Positions 1 through 9,316 of a stretch of DNA of 64,000 nucleotides are shown here, piece after piece; within the stretch, counting starts at the first letter, position 1, and every line of letters begins with the position of its first letter. The DNA lies in NCBI RefSeq assembly GCF_004122105.1, contig NZ_SBKN01000001.1, positions 868,001 to 932,000 of the forward strand. Reading direction: 5' to 3'. The position numbers and the translations under genes were made by a program. Below the pieces are notes generated by a model. The model ran no database searches. It saw nothing but the letters and a program-made list of their open reading frames with translations, and was not told the origin of the DNA. Source of the stretch: Flavobacterium stagni (GTDB lineage: Bacteria; Bacteroidota; Bacteroidia; Flavobacteriales; Flavobacteriaceae).

Positions 1-422
1 GAACTGGAACGAATTGGAATTTAGTCGTAGGAGGATATCATCATACAGGCGCAATTCGATTGGATAACTCGTTGTGGGTTTGGGGAGACAATTATAACGG
101 TGAATTGGGTGATGGTACCACAACTTTTAAAACTTCACCTCAGGCTCTAAACTGTTATACGAGTACGTTAGATGTAGCCGAAATAGCGAACAGTGACTTA
201 CTTCAAGCGTATCCGAATCCGGTGCAGGCAATTCTACATGTCACTGCAAGTGAAAATATTCAAAAAGTCGTGATTTACAATTTGATGGGGCAAGAAGTGT
301 TGCAACAAACCTTTGATTCTAATACCGTTGACATTAATGTTGAATCACTATTCGCCGATGTTTATTTCGTAAAAGTAGTAAGCGGTAGTCACGTGAGTAC
401 CTTAAAAATTATCAAAAAATAA
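1..422 (+). CDS. RCC1-repeat protein with T9SS sorting domain, 5' end cut off by the window
   Basis: The reading frame is open from base 3, so the TTG at 60 is not the true start and the gene begins before the window. The visible part holds one RCC1-type blade ([16 protein letters not shown]) and then a C-terminal domain starting near AYPNP and ending KIIKK. That is the pattern of a T9SS type A sorting domain: PNP motif, beta strands, basic end. The family is exported by the Sec system and then moved to the surface or medium by T9SS. The tail resembles that of the RCC1 protein at 2401, so the two are probably paralogues. The stop lies 8 bases before the next start, which suggests one transcript. 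The function of the missing N-terminal part is unknown. Confidence 0.85.
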   Translation, partial: TGTNWNLVVGGYHHTGAIRLDNSLWVWGDNYNGELGDGTTTFKTSPQALNCYTSTLDVAEIANSDLLQAYPNPVQAILHVTASENIQKVVIYNLMGQEVLQQTFDSNTVDINVESLFADVYFVKVVSGSHVSTLKIIKK

Positions 423-430
423 GCCCCTTC

Positions 431-2005
431 ATGAAGAAAATTATTAGTACAGGACTTATCCTTGTTTTGGGAGCTATGTCTTCAATACAAGCTCAATTTA
501 GTAGTACGTCCAATCCTTGGAATATTCCGATTGTTTCCGATTCGGAAGACTATTATGTATCGAGTAGTTTACACCAAGTTTTTGATATTAACGGGGATGG
601 AAAAGTCGATTTTATCGATTCAGAAAATCAAAATTCCTCAGCAGCAGATGTGTTTTTGAATGGGAATCAAAAATATTGGAAAGTCTATTTAGGAAATGGA
701 TCGGGATTTAGCGCAACATCAACGCAGTGGAATATTCCGATTGTTTCGGATTCAGAAGAGTATTATGTGTCGAGTAGTTACCATCAAGTGATTGATATGA
801 ACGGTGACGGGAAACCCGATTTTGTGGATTCTGAAAATGAAGCTACCTCAGGCTCGGATGTCTTTTTAAATGGCAATCAAAAATACTGGAAAGTCTATTT
901 GAATACGGGTTCGGGATTCAGTGCAACAGCCACGCAATGGAACTTACCGATTGTGTCCGATAACAGTGACTATATGGTATCAAGCGATTATCATCAAGTA
1001 GTCGATTTGAATGGCGATGGAAAACCCGATTTTGTGGATTCAGAAAACGAAGCGACTTCAAGTTCGGATACGTTTTTAAACGGCAATCAAAAATATTGGA
1101 AAGTCTATTTGAATACGGGTTCGGGTTTTAGTGCTACGGCCACTCAATGGAACATTCCGATTGTGTCCGATGATTATGATTTTATCGTTTCCTATTCCTT
1201 CCATCAAATCATCGATATGAATGGCGATGGAAAACTGGATTATGTGGATTCTGAAAACCAAAACTCGTCAAGTTCCGATGTCTTTTTAAATGGCAATCAA
1301 AAATATTGGAAAGTCTATTTAAATACCGGAACTGGTTTTAGTGCGACAGCCACGCAATGGAATATTCCAATTGTATCGGATGATAGCGATTATTATGTTT
1401 CGTACAATTTCCATACGACCATGGATATGAACGGCGATGGCAAACCCGATTTTGTGGATTCTGAAAATCAAAACTCTTCCAGTGCCGATGTGTTTTTAAA
1501 TGGAAATCAAAAATACTGGAAAGTCTATTTAAATAATGGTGCCGGATTTAACGCTACTTCGTTGCAATGGAATATCCCCATTGTTTCCGATACAGAAGAA
1601 TACTATGTTTCGGCTAGTTTCCACCGAGTGATGGATTTTGACGGCGATGGTAAAGTTGATTTTATTGATTCTGAAAATGAAGCGACTTCGAGTGCGGATG
1701 TTTTTTTAAATGGCAATCAAAAATACTGGAAAGTCTATACCAATACCTCTGTTTTGGCGATGGAAGATTTTAACAAGGCGGTAGTTTTGGGTTACCCCAA
1801 TCCTGTTACTGATCAATTGCATCTTACATCGGAATCACCCTTGACTGCAGTAAAAATATATACGATATCGGGTCAATTGCTGGACTCCAAAGTAGTGAAT
1901 TCATCAGAAGTTAGTTTAGATTTTTCAACCTATTCTCCTGGAATGTATATCGTTCAGGCCATAGCTGAAGCGGGAATGCAAACCCTAAAAATAAGTAAAA
2001 GGTAG
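431..2005 (+). CDS. Secreted VCBS/FG-GAP-like repeat protein with T9SS sorting domain
   Basis: This 524-residue protein starts with a signal peptide (to about residue 21, cut near IQA|Q). Six repeats of 70 residues follow from Trp30 to about residue 437, then a T9SS type A sorting domain from about residue 454 (YPNP, ending KISKR). Each repeat carries DxNGDGKxDFxDSEN, a calcium-binding loop of the FG-GAP/VCBS type, and the constant block FLNGNQKYWKVYL. Apart from the repeats and the sorting domain there is almost nothing else, so it is probably a beta-propeller or stacked-repeat surface protein. No catalytic motif is seen. It lies 8 bases after the preceding RCC1 gene and is followed by a strong terminator. 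Confidence 0.85.
   Translation: MKKIISTGLILVLGAMSSIQAQFSSTSNPWNIPIVSDSEDYYVSSSLHQVFDINGDGKVDFIDSENQNSSAADVFLNGNQKYWKVYLGNGSGFSATSTQWNIPIVSDSEEYYVSSSYHQVIDMNGDGKPDFVDSENEATSGSDVFLNGNQKYWKVYLNTGSGFSATATQWNLPIVSDNSDYMVSSDYHQVVDLNGDGKPDFVDSENEATSSSDTFLNGNQKYWKVYLNTGSGFSATATQWNIPIVSDDYDFIVSYSFHQIIDMNGDGKLDYVDSENQNSSSSDVFLNGNQKYWKVYLNTGTGFSATATQWNIPIVSDDSDYYVSYNFHTTMDMNGDGKPDFVDSENQNSSSADVFLNGNQKYWKVYLNNGAGFNATSLQWNIPIVSDTEEYYVSASFHRVMDFDGDGKVDFIDSENEATSSADVFLNGNQKYWKVYTNTSVLAMEDFNKAVVLGYPNPVTDQLHLTSESPLTAVKIYTISGQLLDSKVVNSSEVSLDFSTYSPGMYIVQAIAEAGMQTLKISKR
518..1740 (+). repeat. Six in-frame tandem repeats of exactly 210 bp
   Basis: Copies begin at the TGG codons at 518, 728, 938, 1148, 1358 and 1568, a constant 210-bp period with no insertion or deletion. 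The part coding FLNGNQKYWKVYL is nearly the same in DNA in all copies, while the part after IVSD varies. Even third codon positions agree in the constant part, which suggests recent duplication or gene conversion. Confidence 0.95.
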
Positions 2006-2030
2006 TTTATTTTAAGTGAAGTGAAGAAGT

Positions 2031-2059
2031 CCCAAACACCAAAGGTTTGGGATTTTTTT
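2031..2059 (+). terminator. Rho-independent terminator after the repeat protein gene
   Basis: Arms CCCAAAC (2031-2037) and GTTTGGG (2045-2051) are followed by A and seven T. Nearly the same hairpin occurs at 4931 after the next secreted-protein gene. Confidence 0.85.
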
Positions 2060-2400
2060 GTTTTATTTTTTTGCAGAACTCCGTTATTGTTTTCTAAAAA
2101 GGGAAACATAGGTTTATGATAAAAAACACATTAAATCATTAAAAATCAAAAACATACAACTTAATGGTTTTCGGGTAATTTATAAATAGTCCAATGTATT
2201 AATTGTAGGAACAGATCTATCCACATAGATTTGACTTTGTAAACTAAGAGAAATGCGTTAAGGGAACATTTCTCATCCCGGATTATTTCTACGGAATTGG
2301 TGCGTGATTTCACAATGCTTTTTTAGTCATGAATACAAAATTCAATTCTCGTTTTGAGTTGCTTTACATCATCATTCAACTATAACTTTATTTAAACTAC
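2060..2400 (+). other. Non-coding leader region of the RCC1/propeller gene
   Basis: This AT-rich stretch has no credible ORF. It holds a promoter at 2203-2233 and, just after the expected transcription start (about 2240), a hairpin with perfect 8-base arms GAGAAATG (2248-2255) and CATTTCTC (2267-2274). The predicted leader is about 160 bases, long for this genome. Nothing else is recognised. Confidence 0.5.
2203..2233 (+). promoter_or_regulatory. Promoter of the gene at 2401
   Basis: TTG (2203-2205), 20 bases, then TAGATTTG (2226-2233). This fits the Bacteroidota -33/-7 consensus TTG-N19-21-TAnnTTTG. Confidence 0.6.
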
Positions 2401-4902
2401 ATGAAAAATCTTTACATGTTTGTATGGCTATTGTTCAGCGGTATAGCTTTCGGACAAAATTACAATTACACGATTTACAACACTACCAACTCCGGAATTG
2501 CCAGTAATTATGTTGGCGACATAAAAACAGACGCTAACGGATTATTGTGGATTTCATCCTTCAGTGGTGTTTCCACTTTCAATGGCACGACGTTTACCCA
2601 ATACAATACAGGAAATTCGGGGATTGCCTCCAATGCCATTCTCGAAATCGAGATTGATAATTTGGGACGAAAATGGATGGCCACACAAAATAACGGAATC
2701 GTTTTGTTGAGCGGAACCACTTGGACCAATTACACGAGTTCTAACTCCGGACTCCCAAATAATGCAATTGTGGGTATTGCTGTGGACAGCAACAATAATC
2801 TTTGGGTTGCTACAACTTCCGGACTTACTCGATTCAACGGCACTACTTGGACGACATATAACGCTTTGACCGCGATAAATTCGATAGAAATTGATTATGC
2901 AAATGGTATTTGGGTTACTCAAAATGGTGTTTTATACAAGTTTAACGGTACCGATTTTAATTTCGTTGCACAAGGCACGGATAAATTATTAAAAACCTAC
3001 GGCGATCTTATCTATGTGGCCGGTTTTGACAGTTTTATGATCTACACCATTGATGGAACATTTTTTAATAATTTTTACACAAACAATTCGTGTTTGGCAG
3101 GTATTCAATTGAATGCATTGGATATTGATAGTAACAACAAGACATGGATCGCATTCCAAGGAAATGGGATTCAAAATTTCACCGATTGTGTTACGTATAA
3201 TACAACCAATTCGGGTTTACCTGACAATTATTTTAGCGCACTAAGAACGCAATCAAATGGGGTTATTTGGGCTGGAACCTTACAGTTGGGGTTGGTAAAA
3301 ATGACGCCAAGCAGCACTACATGTAATCCTCCAACCAATTTTTCATCGACTAATATCACGTCATCAACAGCGACTTTAAATTGGACGGCAGCTACACCTG
3401 CGCCGACCACTTATTTGTATTTGTATAATACTTCTCAAACTGTTGGTGGAATAGACGGAAGTACAGTTTCTACATCAGCCAACTTATCGGGTTTATTGCC
3501 GAATACAGATTACCATTGGTGGGTTGCTTCGGTTTGTGGCAACACCCAAACGAATTGGGTGTATGGCGGTTCTTTCACCACAGCACCTGTAACCTGTTTT
3601 TCCAAATTGAGCTGTGCCGCATTAGGAGCAGCCGCTATCAAATCGGATGGTTCATTGTGGGCTTGGGGTTCGAGTGTCAACGGTTCTCTGGGTGATGGTA
3701 CCAACACCAGCCGTAATTATCCTGTGCAAATTGGCACTGAAACTACATGGCAAAGTGTGTCAGAAACCGCTTTTACTGGAATGGCAATTAAAAATGACGG
3801 CTCACTTTGGGGCTGGGGACAAAATATTGGGAACATCAATTCCACCTCGCCTAGCGCTGTTGTATCACCCGTTCGCATTGGAACCGACAATAATTGGCAA
3901 TCGGTTGCTGCGGGTACAACCCATACGGCGGCGATAAAAACCAATGGAACACTTTGGACTTGGGGCTCGAATGGCTACGGTCAACTGGGATTGTCTACAA
4001 GTTTAAATTACTTTGAACCCACCCAATTAGGTACAGGTACATGGACTACAGTTTCTGCAGGCTATGATTATACATTAGCGGTTAAATCCAACGGCACACT
4101 TTGGGCTTGGGGTTATAACAATAAAGGGCAGTTGGGTAACGGAACTTTGAGTGACAGTAATACCCCCGTTCAAATTGGTACGGCAACCAACTGGGCTAAG
4201 GTGTATGCAGGAAATGGAAGTTCGTATGCATTAAAAACTGACGGCACACTTTGGGCTTGGGGTGACAATCAATACAGCCAATTGGGAGACGGAACGGCAA
4301 CCAACCGAACTACACCGGTGCAAATTGGAACTGCAAATGATTGGCAACAACTGGGTGTTGGAGGCGCACATGCTGTAGGTAAAAAAACGAACGGGACTAT
4401 TTGGGCCTGGGGAATGAATAATTATACGCAATTGGGTAATGGCACAAACGTTAGCAGTAGCACGCCCATACAAATTGGCACAGCAACCAATTGGTTAACC
4501 ATAGACGCGGGTGTTTCCACCACTTCTGCCATTAAAACCGATGGGACAATGTACGTTTGGGGGCGCAATAATTTGGGCCAATTGGGTGATGGAACTACAT
4601 CACAGCGCAGTGCTCCCATCCCAATCAACTGTCCGACCACTAGCTTAGGCACGGATGAGGTTGTTGTTTTAACCAATGAAATAAAAGCGTATCCCAACCC
4701 GATGAATACTACGTTAACCATTGCTGGGGAAGTTGAAATTCAGTCGCTGGCGGTGTACAATGTGTTGGGTCAAGAAGTGATTGCCCAAACAATCAACGCA
4801 CAAGCAAGTACACTGGATGTTTCCCAATTGCCATTAGGAACGTATTTAGTAAAAGTAAAAACGGACAATACAGTTCAAACGTTAAAAGTGATCAAACAAT
4901 AA
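2401..4902 (+). CDS. Secreted propeller/FN3/RCC1 protein with T9SS sorting domain
   Basis: 833 residues. The signal peptide ends near FG|QN (residue 18). Residues about 25-305 contain repeats of the two-component-regulator propeller type ([37 protein letters not shown]). A fibronectin type III-like domain covers about 313-395 ([20 protein letters not shown]). RCC1 blades follow at about 400-745, each with a form of [20 protein letters not shown]. The T9SS type A domain runs from about 760 (AYPNP, ending KVIKQ). It should be a multi-propeller surface or released protein. There are no kinase or output domains, so despite the sensor-like propeller it is not a two-component regulator. It has its own promoter and terminator. 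Confidence 0.88.
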   Translation: MKNLYMFVWLLFSGIAFGQNYNYTIYNTTNSGIASNYVGDIKTDANGLLWISSFSGVSTFNGTTFTQYNTGNSGIASNAILEIEIDNLGRKWMATQNNGIVLLSGTTWTNYTSSNSGLPNNAIVGIAVDSNNNLWVATTSGLTRFNGTTWTTYNALTAINSIEIDYANGIWVTQNGVLYKFNGTDFNFVAQGTDKLLKTYGDLIYVAGFDSFMIYTIDGTFFNNFYTNNSCLAGIQLNALDIDSNNKTWIAFQGNGIQNFTDCVTYNTTNSGLPDNYFSALRTQSNGVIWAGTLQLGLVKMTPSSTTCNPPTNFSSTNITSSTATLNWTAATPAPTTYLYLYNTSQTVGGIDGSTVSTSANLSGLLPNTDYHWWVASVCGNTQTNWVYGGSFTTAPVTCFSKLSCAALGAAAIKSDGSLWAWGSSVNGSLGDGTNTSRNYPVQIGTETTWQSVSETAFTGMAIKNDGSLWGWGQNIGNINSTSPSAVVSPVRIGTDNNWQSVAAGTTHTAAIKTNGTLWTWGSNGYGQLGLSTSLNYFEPTQLGTGTWTTVSAGYDYTLAVKSNGTLWAWGYNNKGQLGNGTLSDSNTPVQIGTATNWAKVYAGNGSSYALKTDGTLWAWGDNQYSQLGDGTATNRTTPVQIGTANDWQQLGVGGAHAVGKKTNGTIWAWGMNNYTQLGNGTNVSSSTPIQIGTATNWLTIDAGVSTTSAIKTDGTMYVWGRNNLGQLGDGTTSQRSAPIPINCPTTSLGTDEVVVLTNEIKAYPNPMNTTLTIAGEVEIQSLAVYNVLGQEVIAQTINAQASTLDVSQLPLGTYLVKVKTDNTVQTLKVIKQ

Positions 4903-4930
4903 TCCATTTTAAGCCATCTAAAATAATCCT

Positions 4931-4959
4931 CCCAAACTCGAAAGGTTTGGGATTTTTTT
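4931..4959 (+). terminator. Rho-independent terminator after the RCC1/propeller gene
   Basis: Arms CCCAAAC (4931-4937) and GTTTGGG (4945-4951), then seven T. The arms and the AAAG before the 3' arm match the terminator at 2031. Confidence 0.85.
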
Positions 4960-5036
4960 ATGGTAGAGACGACTTGTTTAGCGCAACTTTTGGGTAACGG
5001 TAATTTATCGCAGAGAATTTCTTTTCTTTGTAGAAT

Positions 5037-5152
5037 GCGTGAGCGATAGGAGCAAGTATCCTGCCGGACGAAAGGGAGGCAGATACTGCGGATAGCGCGA
5101 CCCCACCGCAGGAACGGGTAAGGACAAACCAACTTCTTGGTGGGGGCACGCC
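5037..5152 (+). ncRNA. Structured intergenic element, probable Flavo-1-type RNA (copy A)
   Basis: GCGTG (5037-5041) can pair with CACGC (5147-5151) and CCCCACC (5101-5107) with GGTGGGG (5139-5145). An inner stem GTATCCTGCC/GGCAGATAC has one bulged C. The string GATAG...ATCCTG...GCAGAT...GGATAGCG is shared with the copy at 63789, and in weaker form with 49117. All three lie on the + strand shortly before + strand genes. Membership in the Flavo-1 family is inferred from memory of that motif, not from a covariance-model hit. Copy A is the most divergent of the three. Confidence 0.5.
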
Positions 5153-5167
5153 CAAAAACAAAAAAAC

Positions 5168-6379
5168 ATGCAAAAAAACAAATCAGCGGCGATCGGATTT
5201 ATTTTTATCACGATGCTCATCGATATTACGGGTTGGGGAATTATTATTCCGGTGATCCCGAAACTCATTCAAGAATTGATTCACGGCGATGTGAGTGAAG
5301 CTTCTAAAATTGGGGGTTGGCTGACGTTTGCCTATGCCATTACCCAGTTTGTGTGTGCGCCTTTGGTGGGGAATTTAAGCGATAAATTTGGACGTCGCCC
5401 CATCATATTACTGTCGCTTTTGGCGTTTTCGATGGATTATGTGTTGTTGGCTTTTGCACCTACAATCACGTGGTTGTTTGTTGGGCGAATTATTGCCGGA
5501 CTCACGGGCGCGAGTATTACGACGGCCTCGGCCTATATTGCCGATGTGAGCACGCCTGAGAATCGCGCAAAAAACTTTGGAATGATTGGCGCCGCATTTG
5601 GCTTGGGCTTTATTATTGGTCCGGTTTTGGGCGGATTGCTCGGTGCTTACGGAGCGCGGGTGCCGTTTTATGCGGCTGCGGTGTTGTGTTTGCTCAATTT
5701 CTTATACGGATTGTTCATATTACCCGAATCTTTAGCGCCTGAAAATCGTCGCGACTTTAGTTTAAAACGCGCAAATCCGATTGGCGCCTTTTTAAATTTA
5801 CGCAAGTATCCCGTGTTGATTCCGTTGGTAATTTCCATGTTTTTATTGTATGTGGCTTCGCATGCGGTGCATAGCAATTGGAGCTTTTTCACGATGTATA
5901 AATTTGGATGGAAAGAACGCATGATCGGAATTTCGTTGGGCGTTATCGGATTGTTAGTCGGATTGGTGCAAGGTGGCTTAATTCGTTGGATTAATCCCAA
6001 ATTAGGCAATGAGAAAAGTATTTATTTGGGTATGGCGTTGTACACATTAGGCATGTTTTTGTTTGCGTTTGCAACCGAGAGTTGGATGCTTTTTGTCTTT
6101 TTAATTCCGTATTGTTTGGGCGGAATTGCGGGTCCGGCCATGCAGGCAGTGATTTCAGGAAAAGTTCCTGCTAATGAACAAGGCGAAATTCAAGGTACGC
6201 TCTCGAGTTTGATGAGTGCCTCCGCCATTGTGGGTCCGCCCATGATGACCTCACTCTTTTATTTCTTCACGCACAAAGAAGCGCCGTTCCAATTTGCAGG
6301 TGCGCCTTTTATATTGGGCGGTGTGTTGATGATGGTAAGTACGGTGATTTCTTATGTTACTCTTCGCAAAAAAGCATAA
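5168..6379 (+). CDS. MFS exporter of the TetA (TCR/Tet) type
   Basis: 403 residues, about 12 membrane segments, in the inner membrane. The loop-2-3 motif GNLSDKFGRRP (68-78) is the major-facilitator signature. The N-terminal ITGWGIIIPVIPKL and the ADVSTPENRAKNFGMIGAAFG block match the TetA-like proton-drug antiporter subfamily. The length is normal for that group. The genome copy stands alone with no TetR-type repressor beside it. Chromosomal members of this family in flavobacteria are common, so tetracycline resistance should not be assumed. It starts 16 bases after the structured element at 5037 and ends in a bidirectional terminator. Confidence 0.85.
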   Translation: MQKNKSAAIGFIFITMLIDITGWGIIIPVIPKLIQELIHGDVSEASKIGGWLTFAYAITQFVCAPLVGNLSDKFGRRPIILLSLLAFSMDYVLLAFAPTITWLFVGRIIAGLTGASITTASAYIADVSTPENRAKNFGMIGAAFGLGFIIGPVLGGLLGAYGARVPFYAAAVLCLLNFLYGLFILPESLAPENRRDFSLKRANPIGAFLNLRKYPVLIPLVISMFLLYVASHAVHSNWSFFTMYKFGWKERMIGISLGVIGLLVGLVQGGLIRWINPKLGNEKSIYLGMALYTLGMFLFAFATESWMLFVFLIPYCLGGIAGPAMQAVISGKVPANEQGEIQGTLSSLMSASAIVGPPMMTSLFYFFTHKEAPFQFAGAPFILGGVLMMVSTVISYVTLRKKA

Positions 6380-6385
6380 AAAACA

Positions 6386-6412
6386 AAACCGCCCCGAGAG
6401 GCGGTTTTTTTA
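6386..6412. terminator. Bidirectional terminator between convergent genes
   Basis: Arms AAACCGCC (6386-6393) and GGCGGTTT (6400-6407) with T runs on the right and A runs on the left, so it serves both the MFS gene and the minus-strand gene whose stop is at 6410. Confidence 0.85.
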
Positions 6413-8701
6413 TTGTTTGATGATTTTTATGGTTTTCACTTGTTGTTCGCTTTGAACAGTGAGTAGGTAAATGCCATTTTCTAGAGCGCTCAAATCAAGG
6501 GTGGATTCGTTGGCGCCAATTTGTTTTTGTAAGACGAGTTGGCCTGTAAGTGTTCGAACCGACAGCCTATCTATGGTGAAAGCATTTGAAAGTGAAAGCA
6601 GTCCATTTGTAGGATTTGGCGAAACCTGTAGTTGGGTAAACACTTCTTCTAAGGTACCAAGATTAACAATAGTTGTGGATACCGTATTGGTAGCAATAGG
6701 TGCGTTATAATCAAAATAGATAAGCGCGTCATTGGTAATCACATCCCCAATAACGACATTGGTTTTGGGTTTGACTTTGTAAGTAATATACCCGTGACTA
6801 TTAGGTTCGTCATTTGTTCCGGGAAGATTAATGCGCTCAAATAAAAACTCGTTTTGGTTGTTTTTGTTTTTTACACGACAAAAGAAACTAGACGATACGA
6901 ATTGGAAAGTACTCCAGTCTAATTTGGGACTTAAAGTATTCAACACTCTGACATTAATAGCAGGTGAGGTTCCAATGTTTTGAAAGCGTATAGTATATTG
7001 CAAATAATCTCCCGCTTGTGCTAATGTAATCTGTGGTCCTTCTTGAACTACTATATCATTGGGGTCTTGCGAATTTACGGCAATTTGAGTTAAAGATTTA
7101 ATGTTGTTTGCAACGGTATTGTCGCCACTTAATGGGTTAACTGTTCCTGTAATTGTAGCAGTTGTACCTAAATCTACCGCAGGTGGTATACCTACAATAA
7201 ATGTCACCTGACCTAAATACCAAAAGGCAAATGGTTGTGTGTAGTAGTAATTGAAAGTGAGTGAATTGGCTGTTGTTGTATTTGGAGGTACAGTTGAAGA
7301 TTGATACGTTAATTTAGAATTTTCATATTGTAATGTGATTTGCCCACTTAAGGTTGTTGTTCCCCAATTGCGGACGTAAATGGCATATTTAACCGCTTGT
7401 CCTGGAACCACTTGATTCAAAGGTATCAAGTAGAGTTCTACATCATTTACTGTATTATTGGCAGTTACACAAAAGGTAGGTACAATAACGGTTCCCTGAG
7501 AAGAAATTGTAAAGGTTTGTGAGGGCGGCGTAACTGTAAAATAAGGGGGTAAATCAAACGATATAATGTTTGTTCCGGCATCACCAATTAAGTAGTAGGA
7601 GTATGGATCCAAATTCCAATTTAATCCCGTATATGTTGTGTATGTCGTTGTTCCATTTACATTATTAATTGGATAATTGTTAATTATGAAATCAAAGTTA
7701 TCACAACCATCGTTTTCATTATCGTATATAACTTTTCCAACAAATCGGTTGTGTAGTACTTCTACATAACTATAATTTGCTGAACATACACTGGGATCGC
7801 TATTAAGGCAAATTTGATACGGAACATAATACACACCTTCAGAAACAGATTGTGCAACATTTACATATCCATTACTATCAATCGAAAATCCATTTGGAAT
7901 AGAGAGTGGTGTGATGGTGACAGGAATAGTGTTGTATAAGAGAGAATTTGCATATAAATCATTTTGGAGAATACTATAAGATGAACTCGAACCAGGGAGT
8001 ACAACTCCTAAATGGTCAAATACAGCTTGCAAAGGACTTGCGCCAGATACAGTAATCATTACTGTTGTTGAGTTACTACAAATTGTTGCATTTACACATC
8101 CTGTATAATTAAGGATATAACTTCCAGGTGCTGTACCAGGCGCAACAGTAATTGTTCCATCTGTATTTAATGTGAATCCTGCGGGGAAATTTACAGGATT
8201 GCAAATCGTTAAATTTGTTCCACACGAGCTTAAATCGTTTAATAGTACACTAGGTGTTGTACCGCCAACAATGCTGTAAATAGGATATGAGTTAAAATTG
8301 TCAGCTTGAGTAATTGGACTGGGATACATAAAAGTAACAGTAATGAAAGCAAAATTGGAAATATTGTTAGGATTACCAGCTTCTTGTAGTTTATAAGCCA
8401 ATGAATAACTATTAGTGCTATTCATGGGGTCGCCAGTAAAAAATAAATTTCCATAATCATCAAGGAAAAATGGATTTCCACTAAACCAAGTCAAAACATC
8501 CACATTTCTATTGGGTCCACCTGTTGCAATAGATCCATTGAAAAGATCTATGCCATTACCGTTATCTTGGAAAATATTTCCAATTACCTGGGAAAATGTA
8601 TCACAAAGGTTAATCGTGAAATAATCGTTTTTAGGAACTATTTGAGAAGTAGCTGTGATTGAAAAAAACGTAAAAATAAAAAGGAGTACTGGTTTATACA
8701 T
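6410..8701 (-). CDS. Large secreted DUF11/DUF7619-like protein with T9SS sorting domain
   Basis: 763 residues. A signal peptide ends near ATS|QI (residue 19). The first half has repeated Ig-like/cadherin-like strands (for example SVLLNDLSS and FTLNTDGTITVAPGT). Residues about 550-670 form a conserved-repeat domain of the DUF11/DUF7619 type (QDPNDIVVQEG, YTIRFQNIGTSPAINV, ITNDALIYFDYNAPIATN). A T9SS type A domain ends the protein (SPNPTNG, ending KIIKQ). The family is probably adhesive or structural; no enzyme motif is seen. It is monocistronic, with the bidirectional terminator at its 3' end. No clear -7 box was found upstream. Confidence 0.82.
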   Translation of the reverse strand: MYKPVLLFIFTFFSITATSQIVPKNDYFTINLCDTFSQVIGNIFQDNGNGIDLFNGSIATGGPNRNVDVLTWFSGNPFFLDDYGNLFFTGDPMNSTNSYSLAYKLQEAGNPNNISNFAFITVTFMYPSPITQADNFNSYPIYSIVGGTTPSVLLNDLSSCGTNLTICNPVNFPAGFTLNTDGTITVAPGTAPGSYILNYTGCVNATICSNSTTVMITVSGASPLQAVFDHLGVVLPGSSSSYSILQNDLYANSLLYNTIPVTITPLSIPNGFSIDSNGYVNVAQSVSEGVYYVPYQICLNSDPSVCSANYSYVEVLHNRFVGKVIYDNENDGCDNFDFIINNYPINNVNGTTTYTTYTGLNWNLDPYSYYLIGDAGTNIISFDLPPYFTVTPPSQTFTISSQGTVIVPTFCVTANNTVNDVELYLIPLNQVVPGQAVKYAIYVRNWGTTTLSGQITLQYENSKLTYQSSTVPPNTTTANSLTFNYYYTQPFAFWYLGQVTFIVGIPPAVDLGTTATITGTVNPLSGDNTVANNIKSLTQIAVNSQDPNDIVVQEGPQITLAQAGDYLQYTIRFQNIGTSPAINVRVLNTLSPKLDWSTFQFVSSSFFCRVKNKNNQNEFLFERINLPGTNDEPNSHGYITYKVKPKTNVVIGDVITNDALIYFDYNAPIATNTVSTTIVNLGTLEEVFTQLQVSPNPTNGLLSLSNAFTIDRLSVRTLTGQLVLQKQIGANESTLDLSALENGIYLLTVQSEQQVKTIKIIKQ

Positions 8702-8780
8702 AGAAAAAACATTTTACTCCTAATTTAAATAAATTGTAGTTAAAATTTTGATTTTAAAGGTTTTTGAGCGATTTTATTGA

Positions 8781-9227
8781 TTAAACACCCTTTTTCAAGT
8801 ATAATTTGTAATTGGCGTAGTCAATAATAGCATTTCCTAATAATAGCACATCGGCACCAATAATGCCATCAACGGCTTTTACGTTGTATTGGGCTAAGGC
8901 GGAATTCACATGGGTGAGATCGAAAACCACAAAGGGAAAATTAGGCTGTTTCCAGCGCCCGATTTGTAAGAGATTGTCCAAGGATTGTTCGGTGAACATT
9001 CCCGTGGCACCCGCTCCTGATGCTTTGGTGGCCGAATGTTGGGTCTCCAATTGGAATTTGGCCACACTGTCAAATCCGAGGCAACTATTACTCGCGCCTG
9101 TGTCTAGGATAAATCGGCCTTTGACACCGTTCACTTTGGCTTGTACTACCAAATGTTGGGTTTTACTCACTGAAAAAGCAATGCTTGTATAGTGCGCTTG
9201 TTGCAGAAAGGCGGGCAGTTGTTCCAT
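8781..9227 (-). CDS. Retropepsin-like aspartic protease (clan AA)
   Basis: 148 residues with one catalytic motif FILDTGASNSCLG (DTGA at about residues 42-45), which is the retropepsin signature. The family works as a homodimer giving two aspartates. The end ADVLLLGNAIIDYANYKLYLKK matches the usual C-terminal part (hydrophobic-hydrophobic-G-x-A/D with ID.....LYL). No signal peptide is present, so it probably acts in the cytoplasm. It is divergent from tatD with only 63 bases between the published-style starts. The substrate is unknown. Confidence 0.75.
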   Translation of the reverse strand: MEQLPAFLQQAHYTSIAFSVSKTQHLVVQAKVNGVKGRFILDTGASNSCLGFDSVAKFQLETQHSATKASGAGATGMFTEQSLDNLLQIGRWKQPNFPFVVFDLTHVNSALAQYNVKAVDGIIGADVLLLGNAIIDYANYKLYLKKGV

Positions 9228-9266
9228 AATTCACTGAAAAATCAAGGGCAAGGTTAGTGAAATTTC

Positions 9267-9298
9267 TTGAATCTAGAAAGGTTTCCTTCGTACCTTTG
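9267..9298 (+). promoter_or_regulatory. tatD promoter
   Basis: TTG (9267-9269), 21 bases, TACCTTTG (9291-9298). Because transcription should start near 9305, it excludes the upstream in-frame ATG at 9257 as the start of TatD. Confidence 0.7.
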
Positions 9299-9316
9299 CG
9301 TCCGAAAATTACACCC

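Noticed and set aside
518..1740. Possible CRISPR array
   Set aside because: Units are contiguous with no spacers and lie in frame in a coding sequence. The 126-bp array is excluded for the same lack of spacers.
2401..4902. Hybrid two-component sensor
   Set aside because: The N-terminal propeller repeats resemble such sensors, but there is no kinase, receiver or DNA-binding domain; the C terminus is a T9SS sorting domain.
4875..5268. Minus-strand ORFs over the structured element before the MFS gene
   Set aside because: They cross the terminator and the Flavo-1-like element and show no domain, start signal or plausible protein composition.
5168..6379. Acquired tetracycline-resistance gene
   Set aside because: No repressor, mobile element or composition change is seen; chromosomal Tet-like exporters are ordinary in this group.
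9257..9316. Longer N terminus of TatD
   Set aside because: The promoter box at 9291-9298 lies inside it, and the family begins at the DTHTH motif right after the ATG at 9317.
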